Shown here in pieces: positions 10,850 to 24,496 of a stretch of DNA of 64,000 bases. Made by a program: the position numbers and the translations under genes. This DNA comes from Osedax fenrisi (taxonomy: Eukaryota > Annelida > Polychaeta > Sabellida > Siboglinidae), in NCBI GenBank assembly GCA_964019155.1, contig OZ025240.1:46212354-46276353 (forward strand). The letters run 5' to 3'. Below the pieces are notes generated by a model that saw only the letters and a program-made list of their open reading frames with translations, did no database searches and was not told the DNA's origin. How positions within the stretch are numbered: position 1 is the first letter of the stretch; each line of letters opens with the position of its first letter.

Positions 10850-11350
10850 ATAATACAGTTAAGTAGCCCTCGCGTACCTAAAGGGTTACCTTTCACAACA
10901 ATATATCAACCTCATATACTTGGGTCACCCTGTTCAACAAGATATCACCCTCATACCCATAGCACCGTACATCGGGCTGTTGCTAGCTTCTCGTAATATT
11001 ACCGATCTTCATCGTTAGGCGTGTAGTTCTTATTGTTCGTTATTGTTCTCTCTATCAAAGCCGCACCCCCCCCCCCATTATCTTATCACTTGTAATCATA
11101 CCTGTTTAATTAATGTCGGGTGCGTAAGTAATATCACGTGATCCCCATCACCCCGTCGGGGTATATTCGTACACATGTGTTTCATACCTCCCACCGTGTG
11201 TTCGTATACGAATATATATGCATGTTATATTAATATAATATTATCCGCGTCCATTTCTCCCCTATGTAGCACTGTATCTACACATCGTATACTATATGCA
11301 TTGCACTTGTGAAGGTATCCACAACCCTGCATTCGTGTATCATAAATACT
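10850..11350. other. Slightly GC-richer stretch, unassigned
   Basis: Contains an 11-base C run (11066-11076), a TATCACGTGAT palindrome (E-box 11135-11140) and CCCCGTCGGGG. No open frame with splice signals convinced me. Confidence 0.4.
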
Positions 11351-11579
11351 AAATACCCTATAGTATAGAGTATACTTTATAGTATATATATATAGGTATA
11401 TATAGGTAAATCTATATATATGTGTGTATTTATGTATGTGTGCATGTGTGTGTACGTATGAGTATACATATACCTATGTGAAATATATTGAATATAAATT
11501 CACGTATTCCTATTTATAAAAACTAATAAATTACCTATGTTTCATTATTTATGCATTATACAATTCCAATTATATATTA

Positions 11580-11730
11580 TTATCCATCACTACTACTACT
11601 GACACCTATAATATTACTATAATAGTACACTATTACTACTACTAATAGTACTACTACTATAATACTACTAATACTACTAATATTAATATTACCCATACTA
11701 CTACTAATATTACCTTTAATATTATTAACA
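11580..11730. repeat. Imperfect (CTA)n/(ATA)n trinucleotide tract
   Basis: Interspersed CTACTACTA and AATATTA runs. The Ser-rich minus-strand open frame is a by-product. Confidence 0.75.
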
Positions 11731-12189
11731 CTACTAAATAACCGTATTACTAACATATTAAATTTCATATTTTCGATTTATTTATTTTCTTTATTGGTCA
11801 TTGCAGCATCTTATATAATTACGTAATATGAGATAATATACGCTCCACTAGCGCCACGTTGTGTGAGAATATCGTACTACATCTGCGATAGATTAACAGT
11901 GTTTATGGTAGGTATAAATATATATATATATATAACCCAATGAATCATATTGTCTTCGGAATATATAAGAATTATTGTTAATTAACTAAAGGAACTCCCA
12001 TGCACACATGCATTACATTTTGTATACTGTACTATGAGAGTTATAATCATGAATTCCATATTATAGTTATTATATAATAACATTACATTAAATTGGTGTG
12101 TTTTGCATAATAAATAACATATAGTATACGATATAAGGGTGGATACCGAGATATATAGATACTTTTAGCTATTGATATATGTTTTAGAG

Positions 12190-12193
<4 letters not shown>

Positions 12194-12236
<43 letters not shown>
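12194..12236. repeat. (TA)n microsatellite
   Basis: About 43 bp of TA. Confidence 0.95.
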
Positions 12237-12238
<2 letters not shown>

Positions 12239-12289
12239 CAGATGACATCTACCTAATTTCAGGTTCATCTAATGAACTACAAAACTAAC

Positions 12290-13420
12290 AGACTCGCTAG
12301 CAAAAAATGCATCATGATTAGGATTGGAAATATTTCATGAAAAGAGTAAGATTTTAGTCAATGATCATGGTCCTAATAAAGGTCATAGTAATATGTTTAC
12401 AATAAACATGTATGAACAAAAAACTAAAACAAGTCAAATCGTATAACTATCTTGGAGTTTCACTAACGGACAATTCTAATAGAATAAACGAAATATCAAT
12501 AAGAATTACATACATAATAGTATTATTGGAAATGATCTAGAGAAGCAGAGAAATATGTTTAAAATTAATTTCAACCTCTACAATTCCTTAATTCTATGCA
12601 CTATTTTGTAAGGCTGCGAAACATTAACTATTCTTGAATAATCTAATAAACGATTGAATAATTTTTAATCTAAGTCACATAGAAGAATGTTAAACATCAC
12701 GACAACGAAATACAAATGCATATATCTATGAGGAAATGATATCTAGAATTGGTTCATATGAACGTATTTTACAGAAAGTGAATAAGAGGATAATTAGTTA
12801 AGTTTTTTTATTTTATTTATATAAATTGAAGACTCATATTTTAGACTTATATTATATCTTTATTTGATGGCGATGTAAACAAGTTCCAGATATATGCCTT
12901 GTTACTTCAACAGCTTTCGTATGTATCATCACACTCGACTATGCAATCAGAATATAATGTAATGGATACGAGGAGGAATTCGAATATAAATTATTAAAAA
13001 GAAAATCCCAATATACCCTTTGTAACTATTACAGATCAGAGTTATGTGGACGATATCATATAATTCATGAATATATATGCCAAGCCTAGCAACTGCAACT
13101 GCTATCCAGTGTTGAAATATAAATACAGAAAATAGGTTTAAATCTGAACACGAACAATATCGACATAGTAGAATGTACCCATAAATGGTTTGGCCATGTG
13201 TCTGGCCACATGACACATTCTGAATACTATTTAACAAGGTAGTATTGATGACACAAGGAATATAGGTTGACCTAAAAGGAACTGCAAGGAGGACGCATTT
13301 GAGTGGACCGGTATGTCTACTCGATCGTTACTTGAGGTAACGAAATACCGTTATAATTGGAAGTGGTAGTCGTGCATGACTCATGCATATCATGTTCCCC
13401 CTACGAGGTATTTTAATGAG
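12290..13420 (+). pseudogene. Decayed RTE-type reverse transcriptase (C-terminal part)
   Basis: Plus-strand translation with frameshifts gives VKSYNYLGVSLTDNSNRINE near 12,430, GCETLTIL near 12,615, then KSHRRMLNITTTKY near 12,670, and WFGHVSGHMTHSEY followed by a Gly/Arg-rich tail near 13,190. These match the post-catalytic region of RTE-like endonuclease-reverse transcriptases (FKYLGS..., YGCETW..., RMLRI..., WFGHV.RM...). The endonuclease, the YADD domain and any intact frame are missing, and stops and frameshifts are numerous. It is an old dead fragment, more decayed than the RTE copy at 31-34 kb. 5' and 3' limits are approximate. Confidence 0.65.
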
Positions 13421-14951
13421 ACTATAGTTAGTTAGTTAGTTTGTTATATATGCTTATAAGCATGTCTAGTTTTTAATTATTATAATATACAATTATGATA
13501 TAATTTAAATATTATCTTTCTTCCTTTACAAATAGTGGCATTCCACTTATAGTTAACATGTACTACTACCGATAAGTTTAAGCAGCTTTGGTTATATTTT
13601 AAATATATTAAAAGTATAACAATTGTTGAATTATCATATCTATATAATAAACATGTACCCATTAATAATATAATATAATCCATAAACGACAAAAACTGAT
13701 AATAATCAAAACGAATCTACCAATAACATACAGTACAATACAAATTCAAAGAAACTAAAAGGAAATGTAAGACAACAGGGAATAATCAAATCAATAATTA
13801 GTCAAATTAAAATCGCTATATTGGATATCAAATGTATCTATCGGCAATAAAGCCATAATAAAACAATGTATTTCTGTATTATTAAACTATTGCCTATTCC
13901 TAGCTCTACATAGTGTTAACATTTATAATTTACTTATATATAAAAATAAACAGATAAATATACCATAATCCCAGTAACCGACAATGATATTTCGTGACTT
14001 CATATAAACTTTATATAAATAATAATTATTACAACTATAATATTTAACAATAATAACATCTTACTATAAAAAACTGATTTTACACCATCTAATGAAATAG
14101 ATATACCTAAACTAATTAATCTAACTAATCTAACTACATCCAATACCCGATCTCGTATCAATATAAATATTAAACAGTAAACATTTTAACTTACACATAT
14201 GTCTGATGATTAAAAACTATTAATTACACTGATATTATAAAACCATACAAAATATCTCAACATTTCGAACACACCATGACCTATAGGGCGTATTTAAATA
14301 TTAACGATTAATTATTTCTAAAAGCGTCATACACAGTATGTACTGCATAACGAACTGTGCCGGTAAAAACGATAATCTCGTCAATTATACGTATTTATAA
14401 TGAAGATATATAAATAAGCCAAACAGTTTGAAGTTGTATTGGTATACTTGATATCGTGTACATATTTCCTAATTATATAAACCTTGACATGTCATGTTTT
14501 TATATTAACTTTTTATTAATTTTATATTAATATTTAATACATTAACGATTTACCAAACTAGCTAACAAGCTTACAATTACCATCATTAATTATAGATTTG
14601 TGGATGAATAATCAAAGACCCATCTAATAAATAGGTGGTTATAAAAAGCAATGGTAATTACAATTACTATAACTATAGTTAGGTTATATACTAACATCAC
14701 GTACTAATACTAACTACTAACACCATTATTAAAAAGGAAATACCATTGCAACTAGAACAATTTTATATACAAAAAAGGAGTTATTTATGAAAATACAACT
14801 CTAAATAAAAGTGAACTCGTACATATAACATTACATGAAGTTCGGAAAACAGACTACTGCAATTATTAACTGTTATTAAGACAAGTATAATCAAAGTAGC
14901 ATTATGTAAACTGTAAAAATGCTGCAAAAGGAGATATCTATAACAGATAAT

Positions 14952-14982
<31 letters not shown>

Positions 14983-16500
14983 TCTACGAAAATATATAAT
15001 TCCATGATCCATGATCCTATCAGATATTTAGAATATTCTCAGACAAAAATAAAACTTTGTTAGGCATAATATATCCAGTGTATACATATAGATATAGGTA
15101 TACATATAGGTGAAAACATCGCAGTATACGGAATCATTAAAGGTATACAAGAAGAATTCTAAATATTTGAATACATTTTTTTAAATGTATCATTACTCAG
15201 AGCCAATATTCTCAGAGATATATCTCAGCCCCGATATGTGCAGTATATGCAATTATTATACTTTACACATACACTATATCAATGGTATGTGATGCTGATA
15301 GTAGATACAGATAACGACGACATAAGACGTATCATACGTTCTAACATATTACATATTCTAACATATTACAACGGCAATGTTATTTGGAATTACAATAATT
15401 ATTAGAAATTAATAGTAAAAGCAAGTTAATCAAGAATACCATGTATAGCAAGTATATCAGGTATAGCTGCAATATACGTATATAACTATTTAAACGTTAT
15501 TATAACTAACATCTGCTTATTTTATATTTTTATTTTCTACGTTTATCATTTATTATTTACTTTCGTGTTATCACGTTCGAACGAGAGTGCCATGCTCGCA
15601 CGACATTCTAAATTGTTCTTAATAATCATTCATCACTCACCATCATCACATTTATTTATATATTTTTTTATGTTGAGTATCAAAACTGTATATATTTATT
15701 TAATTAAGCGATATATTATAAATATTTTCGAGTATTATTAATACTATTCTATATTAATATTATTTCTTGGATTTCCTGGCATAATATTTCCACCTGACGG
15801 ATGTTTACGCTGTCGGTATTTATCGCATGGATTGAGGCGTATATATATATATATATATATATCATTGGAAATATTTTATAAATATATATATACATCTTAA
15901 ATTTCTAATGATTAGAATTATACTAATAACAATAATACTAATATTATATAATTATATGATAATATTCTAATTAAAATATAGGTTATATTATACATTTTAG
16001 AAATTCCGTTTATTAACTGATTATATAGTATAGGTAATATATTAAAATTATATTGTCTAAATATTATATATAATATATATATATATATATATTTAAAAAT
16101 TCTACTTTATAAAAAACCATATAGGGTATCGGTGTGTGTGTTACTTTCAATTATAATCTATATATTACCTATAGGTAAACTATATATATATATGTGTGTG
16201 TGTAATATATATTCACTATAACTATATACCTATATGTATATATATATACAGTAAAGTTTACATACTCTGTAAATAGTATGATGTAAATTAAAATATGTGA
16301 TTTAAAATGTTATATAAAAACAATTTATTTTTAATTTAATAATATAATAACTACATAAAGTTTGCATATAACCTCTTAATATTTTAAAGTAGAATTATAA
16401 CATTAATAATATAACAATAGACAGATATATAGAAACAATAGACAGATACAAAATTGATCACAAGGATTGATATATATATATAACCAATACGCGATCATTA
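13421..16500. other. 3-kb AT-rich desert
   Basis: Short A/T repeats, small (TA)n tracts (14,951-14,974; 15,840-15,860; 16,079-16,091) and scattered dyads. The slightly GC-richer spot at 15,770-15,840 gave no supported exon. Confidence 0.5.
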
Positions 16501-16508
16501 ACTGATTA

Positions 16509-16535
16509 TGATATATATATATATATATATATATA
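16509..16535. repeat. (TA)n at the 5' edge of an L2 relic
   Basis: About 27 bp of TA immediately before the first recognisable reverse-transcriptase codons. Confidence 0.9.
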
Positions 16536-17916
16536 TTAAAGGACATAATATGATGTACTGCAAAGTGCATTTCATAAAGGTCACTCAACTGAGACAGCCC
16601 TCCTTCAAATCTTGAACAATATATATGCGAAAGTTTCTCCCTTGTTATTTTGTCAAATGGTTCTCCTTGATCTCTCTTGTGCATTTGACTCTCTTCGCCA
16701 TGATATTCTTATTTCGAGACTTGAGATGATTGGAATGTTAATGCTAGTGCCCTCAGATGGCTTAACTCGTACATCCTAAATAGATCACCCTCTGTTAAAT
16801 TCTATTATTTTTATTCTGATCCCGTTATTCTACTCCATATATGGTGTTCCACAAGGTTCTGTCCTAGACCTACCTATATTCTCCACATATATAGCACCTA
16901 TAATATATCCCAATTTCCTGGCGTTTTCTATCATATATATATATGCTGACGATATCCAATTCTACTCCTTCCTCCCTATATCCACTCCAGATAATTCTAA
17001 ACTAATTTCGTGTGCCATCTCTATTAAATATTGGCTTTTCTCCAATAATATTCTACTAAAAACCTCAAAAACAGCCATTCTCAATATACCTACGTACTTC
17101 CCATCATTCCATTCCTTTTACATTGAAATCTTTCTTATTTCACCTTTCAATTAATTATAATTCAGTCCTCAATCTTTGATTCATTTTTGAATATGATCTA
17201 TCTTTTTCTATAGAAATGACTATGGTTATAGCCATATTTCTAACATTTCTAAAGCTGTTAATTATCATTTATTTAGAAACAGAAGTATCTGTAAACATAT
17301 TATACGTCCCATATGTGCTGTACTCGTTAATTAATTTGTAAGTTATCGTATTGATTACTATTCTTAAATATACATTAAACAAAATAATTATATCATCCAT
17401 AAGATCCATTTTCAATATTAAACTATCTGACTATTCCTCTACTGACTCCTTTCATCGTCTACCAAACAGGTTCCCTTATAAAAACGATCCCTAATTGGAC
17501 TCATTTCTATTACCCATAAATCTATATATGCATTCACTCCTTCATATATATATGACTTACTCTCAATTCGCTCCACTATCTACGATACCCGTTCAACTTC
17601 CAGTATAAATCTTCTTATCCCACAGCCATCCTCAATTACATTCTAGAAACACTCATTTTCCTACATTATCCCATCTATATGTAATGCACGCACTTCATCT
17701 ATATGATCCATTCAATCTCCAACCTCATTCAACGCTCATCTTGAGTCATATCTATCCTCTATCTAATTTCATCAAGTCTTATTACTTCCACATTGTTTCG
17801 TAAGTTTTTTCGTTTTTTTGTGGTTGGTGTGTTTTATTATTATTTATTTTGCACCTACAAGGGGTGTTATCACTTTGTAACGGTGCCTTATTTTATCATC
17901 ATCATTCATCATTATA
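16536..17916 (+). pseudogene. Decayed CR1/L2-type reverse transcriptase copy
   Basis: Plus-strand translation with frameshifts gives FHKGHSTETALLQIL (near 16,570), GVPQGSVL (near 16,850), YADDIQFYSFLPIST (near 16,940) and SIKYWLFSNNILLKTSK. These are successive reverse-transcriptase blocks of the CR1/L2 group. The element is 5'-truncated at the (TA)n tract and ends in a (CAT)n-like tail at about 17,900 next to a short TATATATA. It is closely related to the copy at 29.6-34.7 kb (shared 3' part at 17,390-17,570 and 34,250-34,430). It lies in the intron directly upstream of the zinc-finger exon at 17,979. Multiple stops; not functional. Confidence 0.8.
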
Positions 17917-17978
17917 TATACCCGATATTATATTCAGTTTCGCATATATACATATAAACATAACTTATTCATACGCAG

Positions 17979-18134
17979 AGCCCCGGATCTTCGACCTCTA
18001 CGTCCATTACGACCATCGCGACCGGTTTGACCTTGACATCATTCGGGGTCAATACGGAAACTATTCAGACCAACGTAGCCGACGAAGAAGCGTATTGCAG
18101 ATATTGCGGCGTCAGCTTCAATTCGTGGAAACAG
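17979..18134 (+). CDS. Internal exon, first half of a U1/matrin-type zinc finger
   Basis: The exon follows a splice acceptor (TTATTCATACGCAG) and ends at the donor ACAG|GTTAAG. It is 156 bp, phase 0 at both ends, and encodes 52 residues. The first about 30 are Ser/Thr-rich and low-complexity; the last part, EEAYCRYCGVSFNSWKQ, supplies Cys40 and Cys43 of a C2H2 finger. Joined in frame to the exon at 21,419, it gives C-x2-C-x12-H-x5-H, the spacing of the U1/matrin/JAZ class (as in ZNF385, ZNF346 and ZMAT proteins), which often bind double-stranded RNA or other nucleic acids. The upstream start codon and earlier exons were not found. An overlapping frame stays open further but lacks any family match. 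Orthology is not claimed. Confidence 0.75.
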
Positions 18135-18988
18135 GTTAAGCCACGCCTCCCTACCGAGTTCGATACACCCTCGAAAACGCAGTCGTCGATATACTGTCGT
18201 TTATAAGTATATTTATCAAATTATAATATAATTATATATATATAAACCATATATATTACACACAAAGATTTTGTGAAGAAAATATATAATACTATATCTA
18301 TCTATATACAACGTAATTAATAGTTATATATATTTATATTCATGCCGATAATAGAAATATACTTCTATTATCGTTTACTATAGTATACTAAAATATATTA
18401 ATCTATATATATTACATCACTGAAATAGTTTTAAGTTTGATGTAGTATGTTTACATATTATCTTACATGCAATATAAGTTAGCTTTTACTTACTGCAATT
18501 GCTGTGTTATATATTAGTAATGAGAAACACTTAGTTTTCATGATATAAATACTAATTAAAAAAATGGATGTTGAATTAAAAAGTATATAATTTGATATGA
18601 ATTTTCATTTAAACATCAAATGTATCCAACAATTCAACCTATATAGGTGGCGCTGTTCGTATTTTGTGTATAAAATCGAATTACAAGATATCTCGTAAAT
18701 GTTATATCTATCTTTAGAAAAATCTTTGATAATCCTATGCAATTAATCTACTTTCAAATGTACATTCACATTTAAGACTATAATATATTAATTAATATAT
18801 TAATAAATATTACTTTTTGTTAGCAAAATATAGGCACTTGTGATTGTGAATATATTAATAAAATATTTTTAAAATAATAAAGTATAATATGACGAATCGA
18901 TATAAGTAGGTACATATATTAATACAAACTTAGAATAGAATTTTAGTTACACAAATATTGGTCATATATGACCATATATATATTATAT

Positions 18989-18992
<4 letters not shown>

Positions 18993-19045
<53 letters not shown>

Positions 19046-19076
19046 TAGATAAATAGATAGATAGATAGATAGATAA
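18993..19076. repeat. (TA)n(GATA)n compound microsatellite
   Basis: About 50 bp of TA continuing into about 33 bp of GATA/TAGA. Confidence 0.95.
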
Positions 19077-19178
19077 TAGTTTATTGATTAGAATCAAAAC
19101 GATGGATAACAATAAATAATAATGACAGAAATATATAAATAATAGTTAGCAAATATAAATAATAGTTAGCAAATATAA

Positions 19179-19183
<5 letters not shown>

Positions 19184-19233
<50 letters not shown>
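19184..19233. repeat. (TA)n microsatellite
   Basis: About 50 bp of TA. Confidence 0.95.
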
Positions 19234-19238
<5 letters not shown>

Positions 19239-19369
19239 CACCACTATATATGAAACGATGTGAATTTCTAAGAGTGTGGTCATAAAAACCACAACATATT
19301 TAATATAATATATATTCCGGAAATTTGATTATTATAATATATCAATAAAATCATTGTATAATTGATATG

Positions 19370-19372
<3 letters not shown>

Positions 19373-19447
<75 letters not shown>
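19373..19447. repeat. (TA)n microsatellite
   Basis: About 75 bp of uninterrupted TA, among the longest in the window. Confidence 0.95.
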
Positions 19448-19453
<6 letters not shown>

Positions 19454-19756
19454 GGTATATAACCTTACCTAATATATTGCATACTAAAATATATGTGTAT
19501 TATGTTATATTGATAATACTCATAATGTAGTTCATTTTAAAGATTAAATTATATATAAGCGAATTATAAGTGAGGAACAACAACTATATATATATGCAAT
19601 ATATTATATTTGTGTATAATTATTTAATATATGATGATGACTAATTGTAATATGGCTCTACACAGTTACATATGGGTTATAACCTGGGAGTATACTCCAA
19701 GGTTACATGTAGCGGAAAGTCTAAGCATCTTCAAATATCTACCCCCTTTCACACCA

Positions 19757-19796
<40 letters not shown>

Positions 19797-20059
19797 GCAA
19801 TAATATAATGCTATATATTAATATGTGTTTTATATTTCAAAATATTCTATCTTACAGTGTATCTACTGACATATCTAACGTACAATGTAATGTGTTAGAT
19901 TTAAATTTTAATTAATTGAATAATTACTATTTTTAAATCATTATTATGATTTTTATAAATAAGGATAAATTAATTGCACGATTCGTAGGTACAAATAATT
20001 GTAATCCCTAACAAAGCTAAGAAACATAATATGATTTCAATGTTGACCCTCGTGAATGT

Positions 20060-20641
20060 TACCCAATGTTATTCAATTACCGACCCGCTAAATTGCCCAA
20101 ATACACACCCAATTTATTTATAATATCCAATCAAAATAGATCCGTGTTTTAAAGGGGATCCTTGAGAGTATAAATATCATGGGTATGTATCATCGATATA
20201 AAAATGATTCGTCATTCGATGTGTACATTAATTAATAACTATTACATAATAATTAACAGTAATACTTTAACATATATGTTAAATTATTACTCGTATACCA
20301 TGTGTAATCAACATGTATATTTTATAATTTAACAATAATAAGTAACAATTTAATCGAAAGTTTAAGTTAATAATTAAACTTAATTTCAATGATTAATATA
20401 TTGCGTTAGATATATTGCATGATTCAGTTCTACATATACACGTATTACATACACAAATATAGTTATATTAACTACATACACAACTAGATATATACGTGAT
20501 TTGTATCATTATAATAATACAATTATAATATACACCAGGCGTATTTGATTGGGTCGGCAATTAGATAAGGTGGTCGTTATTAAGAATATGTATCCAATTA
20601 CTGACCACCTTGTTTATTAGTCTCCTGTCATGCACACTCCC

Positions 20642-20689
<48 letters not shown>

Positions 20690-20867
20690 AAATAACTTCG
20701 CCGGTATACTATAGATAGTATATATATTAAGAATTGAAAATATTCAAATTATGTAATATCATAATATTAAGATACATTCACATATCACAAATTAAAACTT
20801 TTAATATTGAATACGTTATTATATGTTACATATAGATATTATGGGGTCGGTAAGTGGAGACTTCCCC
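20060..20867. mobile_element. Decayed GGTCGGTAATT-type TIR element
   Basis: The right end reads GGGGTCGGTAAGTGG...CTTCCCC followed by TTA. Inner copies of the word occur as ATTACCGACCCG (20,076-20,087), GGGTCGGCAATTAG and GGTGGTCGTTATTAAG with its complement CCAATTACTGACCACC (20,540-20,625). A CCAATCA box (about 20,130) and a TGATTGGG box sit as in the related elements at 6.5 and 52-60 kb. The left terminus is not recognisable. A (TA)n tract has expanded inside. Confidence 0.5.
20643..20686. repeat. (TA)n microsatellite
   Basis: About 44 bp of TA inside the element relic. Confidence 0.95.
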
Positions 20868-21418
20868 TTACGTACAGTGTACGTCGTACAGTATTCATTT
20901 TTATAATAAATGTATATAAAATCATAATATATATACAATGGTGTGAATTATGAAGTTGTTTTATTCTCATAAATTGCGCCTCTATCAAATAAGTTCCGAT
21001 AAACTACAATACCATAGCCTATATGATGTGGATATGGAAGCTATAGAAGTATAGTCTATAGAAGTATTTCAGCAACATGTATAACGTAATGGAAGGTAGG
21101 CCTGTGGCTTTATTTCATCATGTAGTACTTATTATTCTACTACATTTTTATATTATTGTGGGTATGAAATCTATGTATACATATTACGTATTACATTTAT
21201 ATATGTATTATAATATATATATATATATATATATCTTTTTTTTTATAAATATTATTAAATTTATTATATTAATGTATATATATATAGATATACATCATGT
21301 GCTTGATGCCGCGGGATATCACTAGCGACCCTATAGGGATAAAGATATAGCGTTTAACAATAGAAGAATACAATAGACGGTGATGGTGATAACAATACCC
21401 CTGTATTACGCACCACAG

Positions 21419-21585
21419 GCGCGACAACACTACGGAGGACGGGCCCACGCTAAGAAGGTACGTCAGGATACCAGACATCAGTTTCCTCATCTCAGTCAGC
21501 GGTTCCGAATACCACCCACGGTGATCGTGATGCCAGCCAGTATCCGCATCAAAGAACTTGAAGATCAAAGGAGGAACGAACGAAG
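21419..21585 (+). CDS. Internal exon, second half of the U1/matrin-type zinc finger
   Basis: Acceptor ACGCACCACAG and donor GAACGAAG|GTGAGA bound a 167-bp exon (phase 0 in, phase 2 out). It begins ARQHYGGRAHAKKVRQ: His4 and His10 complete the finger started at 18,134, with the HYxGxxHAKKV signature common in U1/matrin-type fingers. The rest, including FRIPPTVIVMPAS and a charged KELEDQRRNER end, is not assignable. The restored C2H2 spacing across a 3.3-kb intron in matching phase is strong evidence for a real gene. The next exon, which must begin with one base completing a codon, was not identified in the window with confidence. Confidence 0.75.
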
Positions 21586-21656
21586 GTGAGAGCCACGCGT
21601 TATCTGTCAGACATCCAGTTGTGATTCTAATCGATAAACTATTATCTATTTATCTA

Positions 21657-21660
<4 letters not shown>

Positions 21661-21696
<36 letters not shown>
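21661..21696. repeat. (TA)n microsatellite
   Basis: About 36 bp of TA. Confidence 0.95.
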
Positions 21697-21701
<5 letters not shown>

Positions 21702-22708
21702 ATAATAATAACAGAAATATAATAGAAATAAAAAAATATTATAAAAAATATGATAGAAAACTAACCAAATTGCATACTAATATAATGATATGATGATGAT
21801 GAAATAAGATTTATTATTCACTAACTTATATAAATAAGACGATGTTTTGTTGCCAGAAAAGTTTTGATTCCCCCTACGATTTCGGCGTCAACGGATTAAA
21901 GTAAAGTAAAGTAAAACTGATATGCCTATAGGCACTTCGCTGATGCCGGAATAAAATAATAATAAGATAATACCAATACGATAATATATATTTATTACCT
22001 ACATTAAATAATAACTTTTAAAGAAGCTTTAAATCAAGTTATTACTACTAATAATACCTAGAATATAAATATATGAATATAACATATACAAATAAGTATA
22101 TAACTTGGAAATTAAGATAATAAAAATAGTTATAAATAATTTATTGATTCGAAATTCATAGTAAATAAATGTAATACAATTATTATATACATTAGTACAA
22201 CACTGTTATATAATATAAAATTGTTTATTAATAAAATAACAAGTCTATGATAAAGTAAATAACTTGTAAATATAATTTTAATTATAATATATTAAAATAA
22301 ATGATTGTAAAATTTAAAAAGTAAAATTGGTAAATTACAATTTATCCATGGATAAATTAAATTTGTAATTTAAAATTAATACATTTTAAAAGCTTTAATA
22401 TATTTGTATTGCGTGCATTTTTAATACTGTTTATTAAATTATATAATAAATTAGGTCCTTAATATGATATACAATAATTGCAAGATGGCATGACATTTTA
22501 AGCTAAATAAACATATATGTATATATTGATGAATCTGCATTTTTATGCAATTACTATACTTTTTTAAGAAAATAATGTTGCAATATTAGAATATTAATTT
22601 ACATATAAATATAAATGAAACCATGACGTATGCATATATTTAGGAATACATAACTTAATAATAGAATTAAACTTTAATATATGTAATGTTATATATATAT
22701 ATATATAT

Positions 22709-23916
22709 TTTATTTTTTTATTTTAAAATATTTTATTGACTACAAAATCACGTGGTGGTTATGGGCGTCATGAGAAGGAAACAAAAATTAAATAAATAAA
22801 GTACAATAAAAATAAAGGAAAAGGGAGGTTAGGTTACAATGTTAATAGGTGCGTGGAGAGTTTACATTTAAATAGTGACAAGGATTTCAAACACCTAATG
22901 TCATATGGTAGAGAATTCCAGTATTTTGGAGCTACCACAGAGAAAGCAGATTCAGAGTGAGCAGAGATAGTCGAGCGTTGCACAATTTTCATCGTGTGAC
23001 ATTTCCTGCTAGCTCGACTAAGGGTATACATACTGATCAAGTCAGCTAGGTACTCGGGAGATCTAAGATGTATCACCTTATGAGTGATGCATAGTAGTCT
23101 GTACCTGCAGAGATATCTAAACTTAAGCCAGCCGAGTGATCGCATTAGAGTCGATATTTATACTATTGAAGAGAACTTCAGTTTATATAGGGTGCGTATA
23201 GCACGTCGTTGTATCTTCTCAAGTTTAAGCATAAGCTTTAGGGGTAGATTGCATAGAAGTGAGCAGCAGTATATGAGTCTACTGAAGACTAGCGAGTGTA
23301 TTAGACTTTTAGTCATTGAAAAAGTCAATTTATTACGTGATTTTCTAATATTGTAAAGAAAATAGTTGGCATTGCGAATCATTATAGATATGTGGTCAGA
23401 GTAATCTAGGTGGGAGTTGATGGTGAAACCAAGAGTTATTATGGATTGTGATGTAGGGAGGGCTAGTAGAAAGGGGTGGGTGATGATTAGGGGGTAGGTA
23501 GGTCTGGAGATAATTATGGTGTCAGTTTTGGTCATGTTAAGTGATAGGGAATTATGGGAGAACCAGTCAGTAAGTTCTGTGAGGCAGTTAAAAATAGACA
23601 GTTGAATTGAGTTGGAGTCACAGGAAATGGGAAAATAAGTATAAATTTGTAGATCATCTGCAAAGAGATGGTAGTGGATGTAAGGATATTTACGGAATAT
23701 GGATTGTATGGGTAAAATATAAATAATAAAAAGTAAAGGACCAAGCACGGAGCCTTGTGGAACACCATGAGTGCTGATAAACGGGGTAGAGAATGATGAG
23801 TTGATTTTCACTGAAGAGGACCTTAAGGAAAAGAATGACATAAACCAGCTGTGTACTTGACCATGAATACCGATTTCATTGAGTCGTAAAGAAAGAATGT
23901 CATGGTTTAGGGTGTC
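22709..23916 (-). mobile_element. 5'-truncated CR1/L2-type retrotransposon in a (TA)n site
   Basis: Minus-strand element bounded by (TA)n at 22,690-22,708 and 23,917-23,942. It starts inside the reverse-transcriptase A block and ends with a 3' UTR of about 125 bp. The duplicate locus at 25,829-25,836 lacks it and shows only TATATATA, so both boundaries are supported by an empty site. Confidence 0.85.
22834..23916 (-). pseudogene. Reverse-transcriptase fragment, one frameshift
   Basis: Read from 23,916 downwards it opens with DTLNHDILSLRLNEIG, then HGVPQGSVLGPLLF and FADDLQIY (catalytic block, FADD instead of YADD), and continues to KIQRRAIRTLYKLKFSSIV at 23,158. A shift of frame near 23,150 is needed to continue into the C-terminal part (22,834-23,145) with CRYRLLCITHK and YWNSLPYDIR, the usual end of L2-type proteins. 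The endonuclease and first reverse-transcriptase blocks are absent. Cannot move on its own. Confidence 0.85.
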
Positions 23917-23942
23917 ATATATATATATATATATATATATAT
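23917..23942. repeat. (TA)n at the 5' junction of the L2 insertion
   Basis: About 26 bp of TA followed by GCCTATAGGA and then duplication sequence. Confidence 0.9.
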
Positions 23943-24496
23943 AGCCTATAGGAAACTAATCACAATGAATAGTTTTGGAAATATTACAAATTGAGAGTAA
24001 GCATTGTTTTGTAACAAAGTTGTACATTTACCTGTAGGTAGGTACCTATAACCCGTACCTACTTGTGTATAAGTATTGTCCCATAATATATTAATAATGA
24101 TGAGAGACATACTTTATATTTAATTTTATTATTAATAGATAGGAGAGTACAAGGAGAGTACAATTTATATTTAATAAATGTAATATTAGAATACTAGGAT
24201 CCTATAGAAGTATACTTTCATTAATATTTATACCACGTGATAACTTATCATATATTAATAACCATATTATTAATACAAATATTCGTAATATGTTTTATTC
24301 TAGATCGATCAATTAATATATAGTTAGTTTTTACGGCATTGTAATTCTTTCATATGTGTGATTAATTACAGATTATAAGCATTATAATGTTGACAAAACT
24401 AATAAATACATATATTATATTACCATTTCAATTGTAAGTGTTACATTTATGTTTTTTTCTAATAAATTATATCTTTATCGGCATATAACAAAGTAG

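Larger units (their letters stand above)
18135..21418 (+). other. Intron of the zinc-finger gene (3.3 kb)
   Basis: Runs from GTTAAG to ACCACAG. It holds long (TA)n tracts, a CGATAATAGAA hairpin at 18,346-18,373, a TATAGGTGGCGCTG motif near 18,643 and a GGTCGG-type TIR-element relic (about 20,060-20,867). No other coding sequence recognised. Confidence 0.65.

Noticed and set aside
17849..18139. Plus-strand 96-residue protein across the zinc-finger exon
   Set aside because: It begins in the L2 relic and crosses the acceptor. The other frame gives a zinc finger when spliced.
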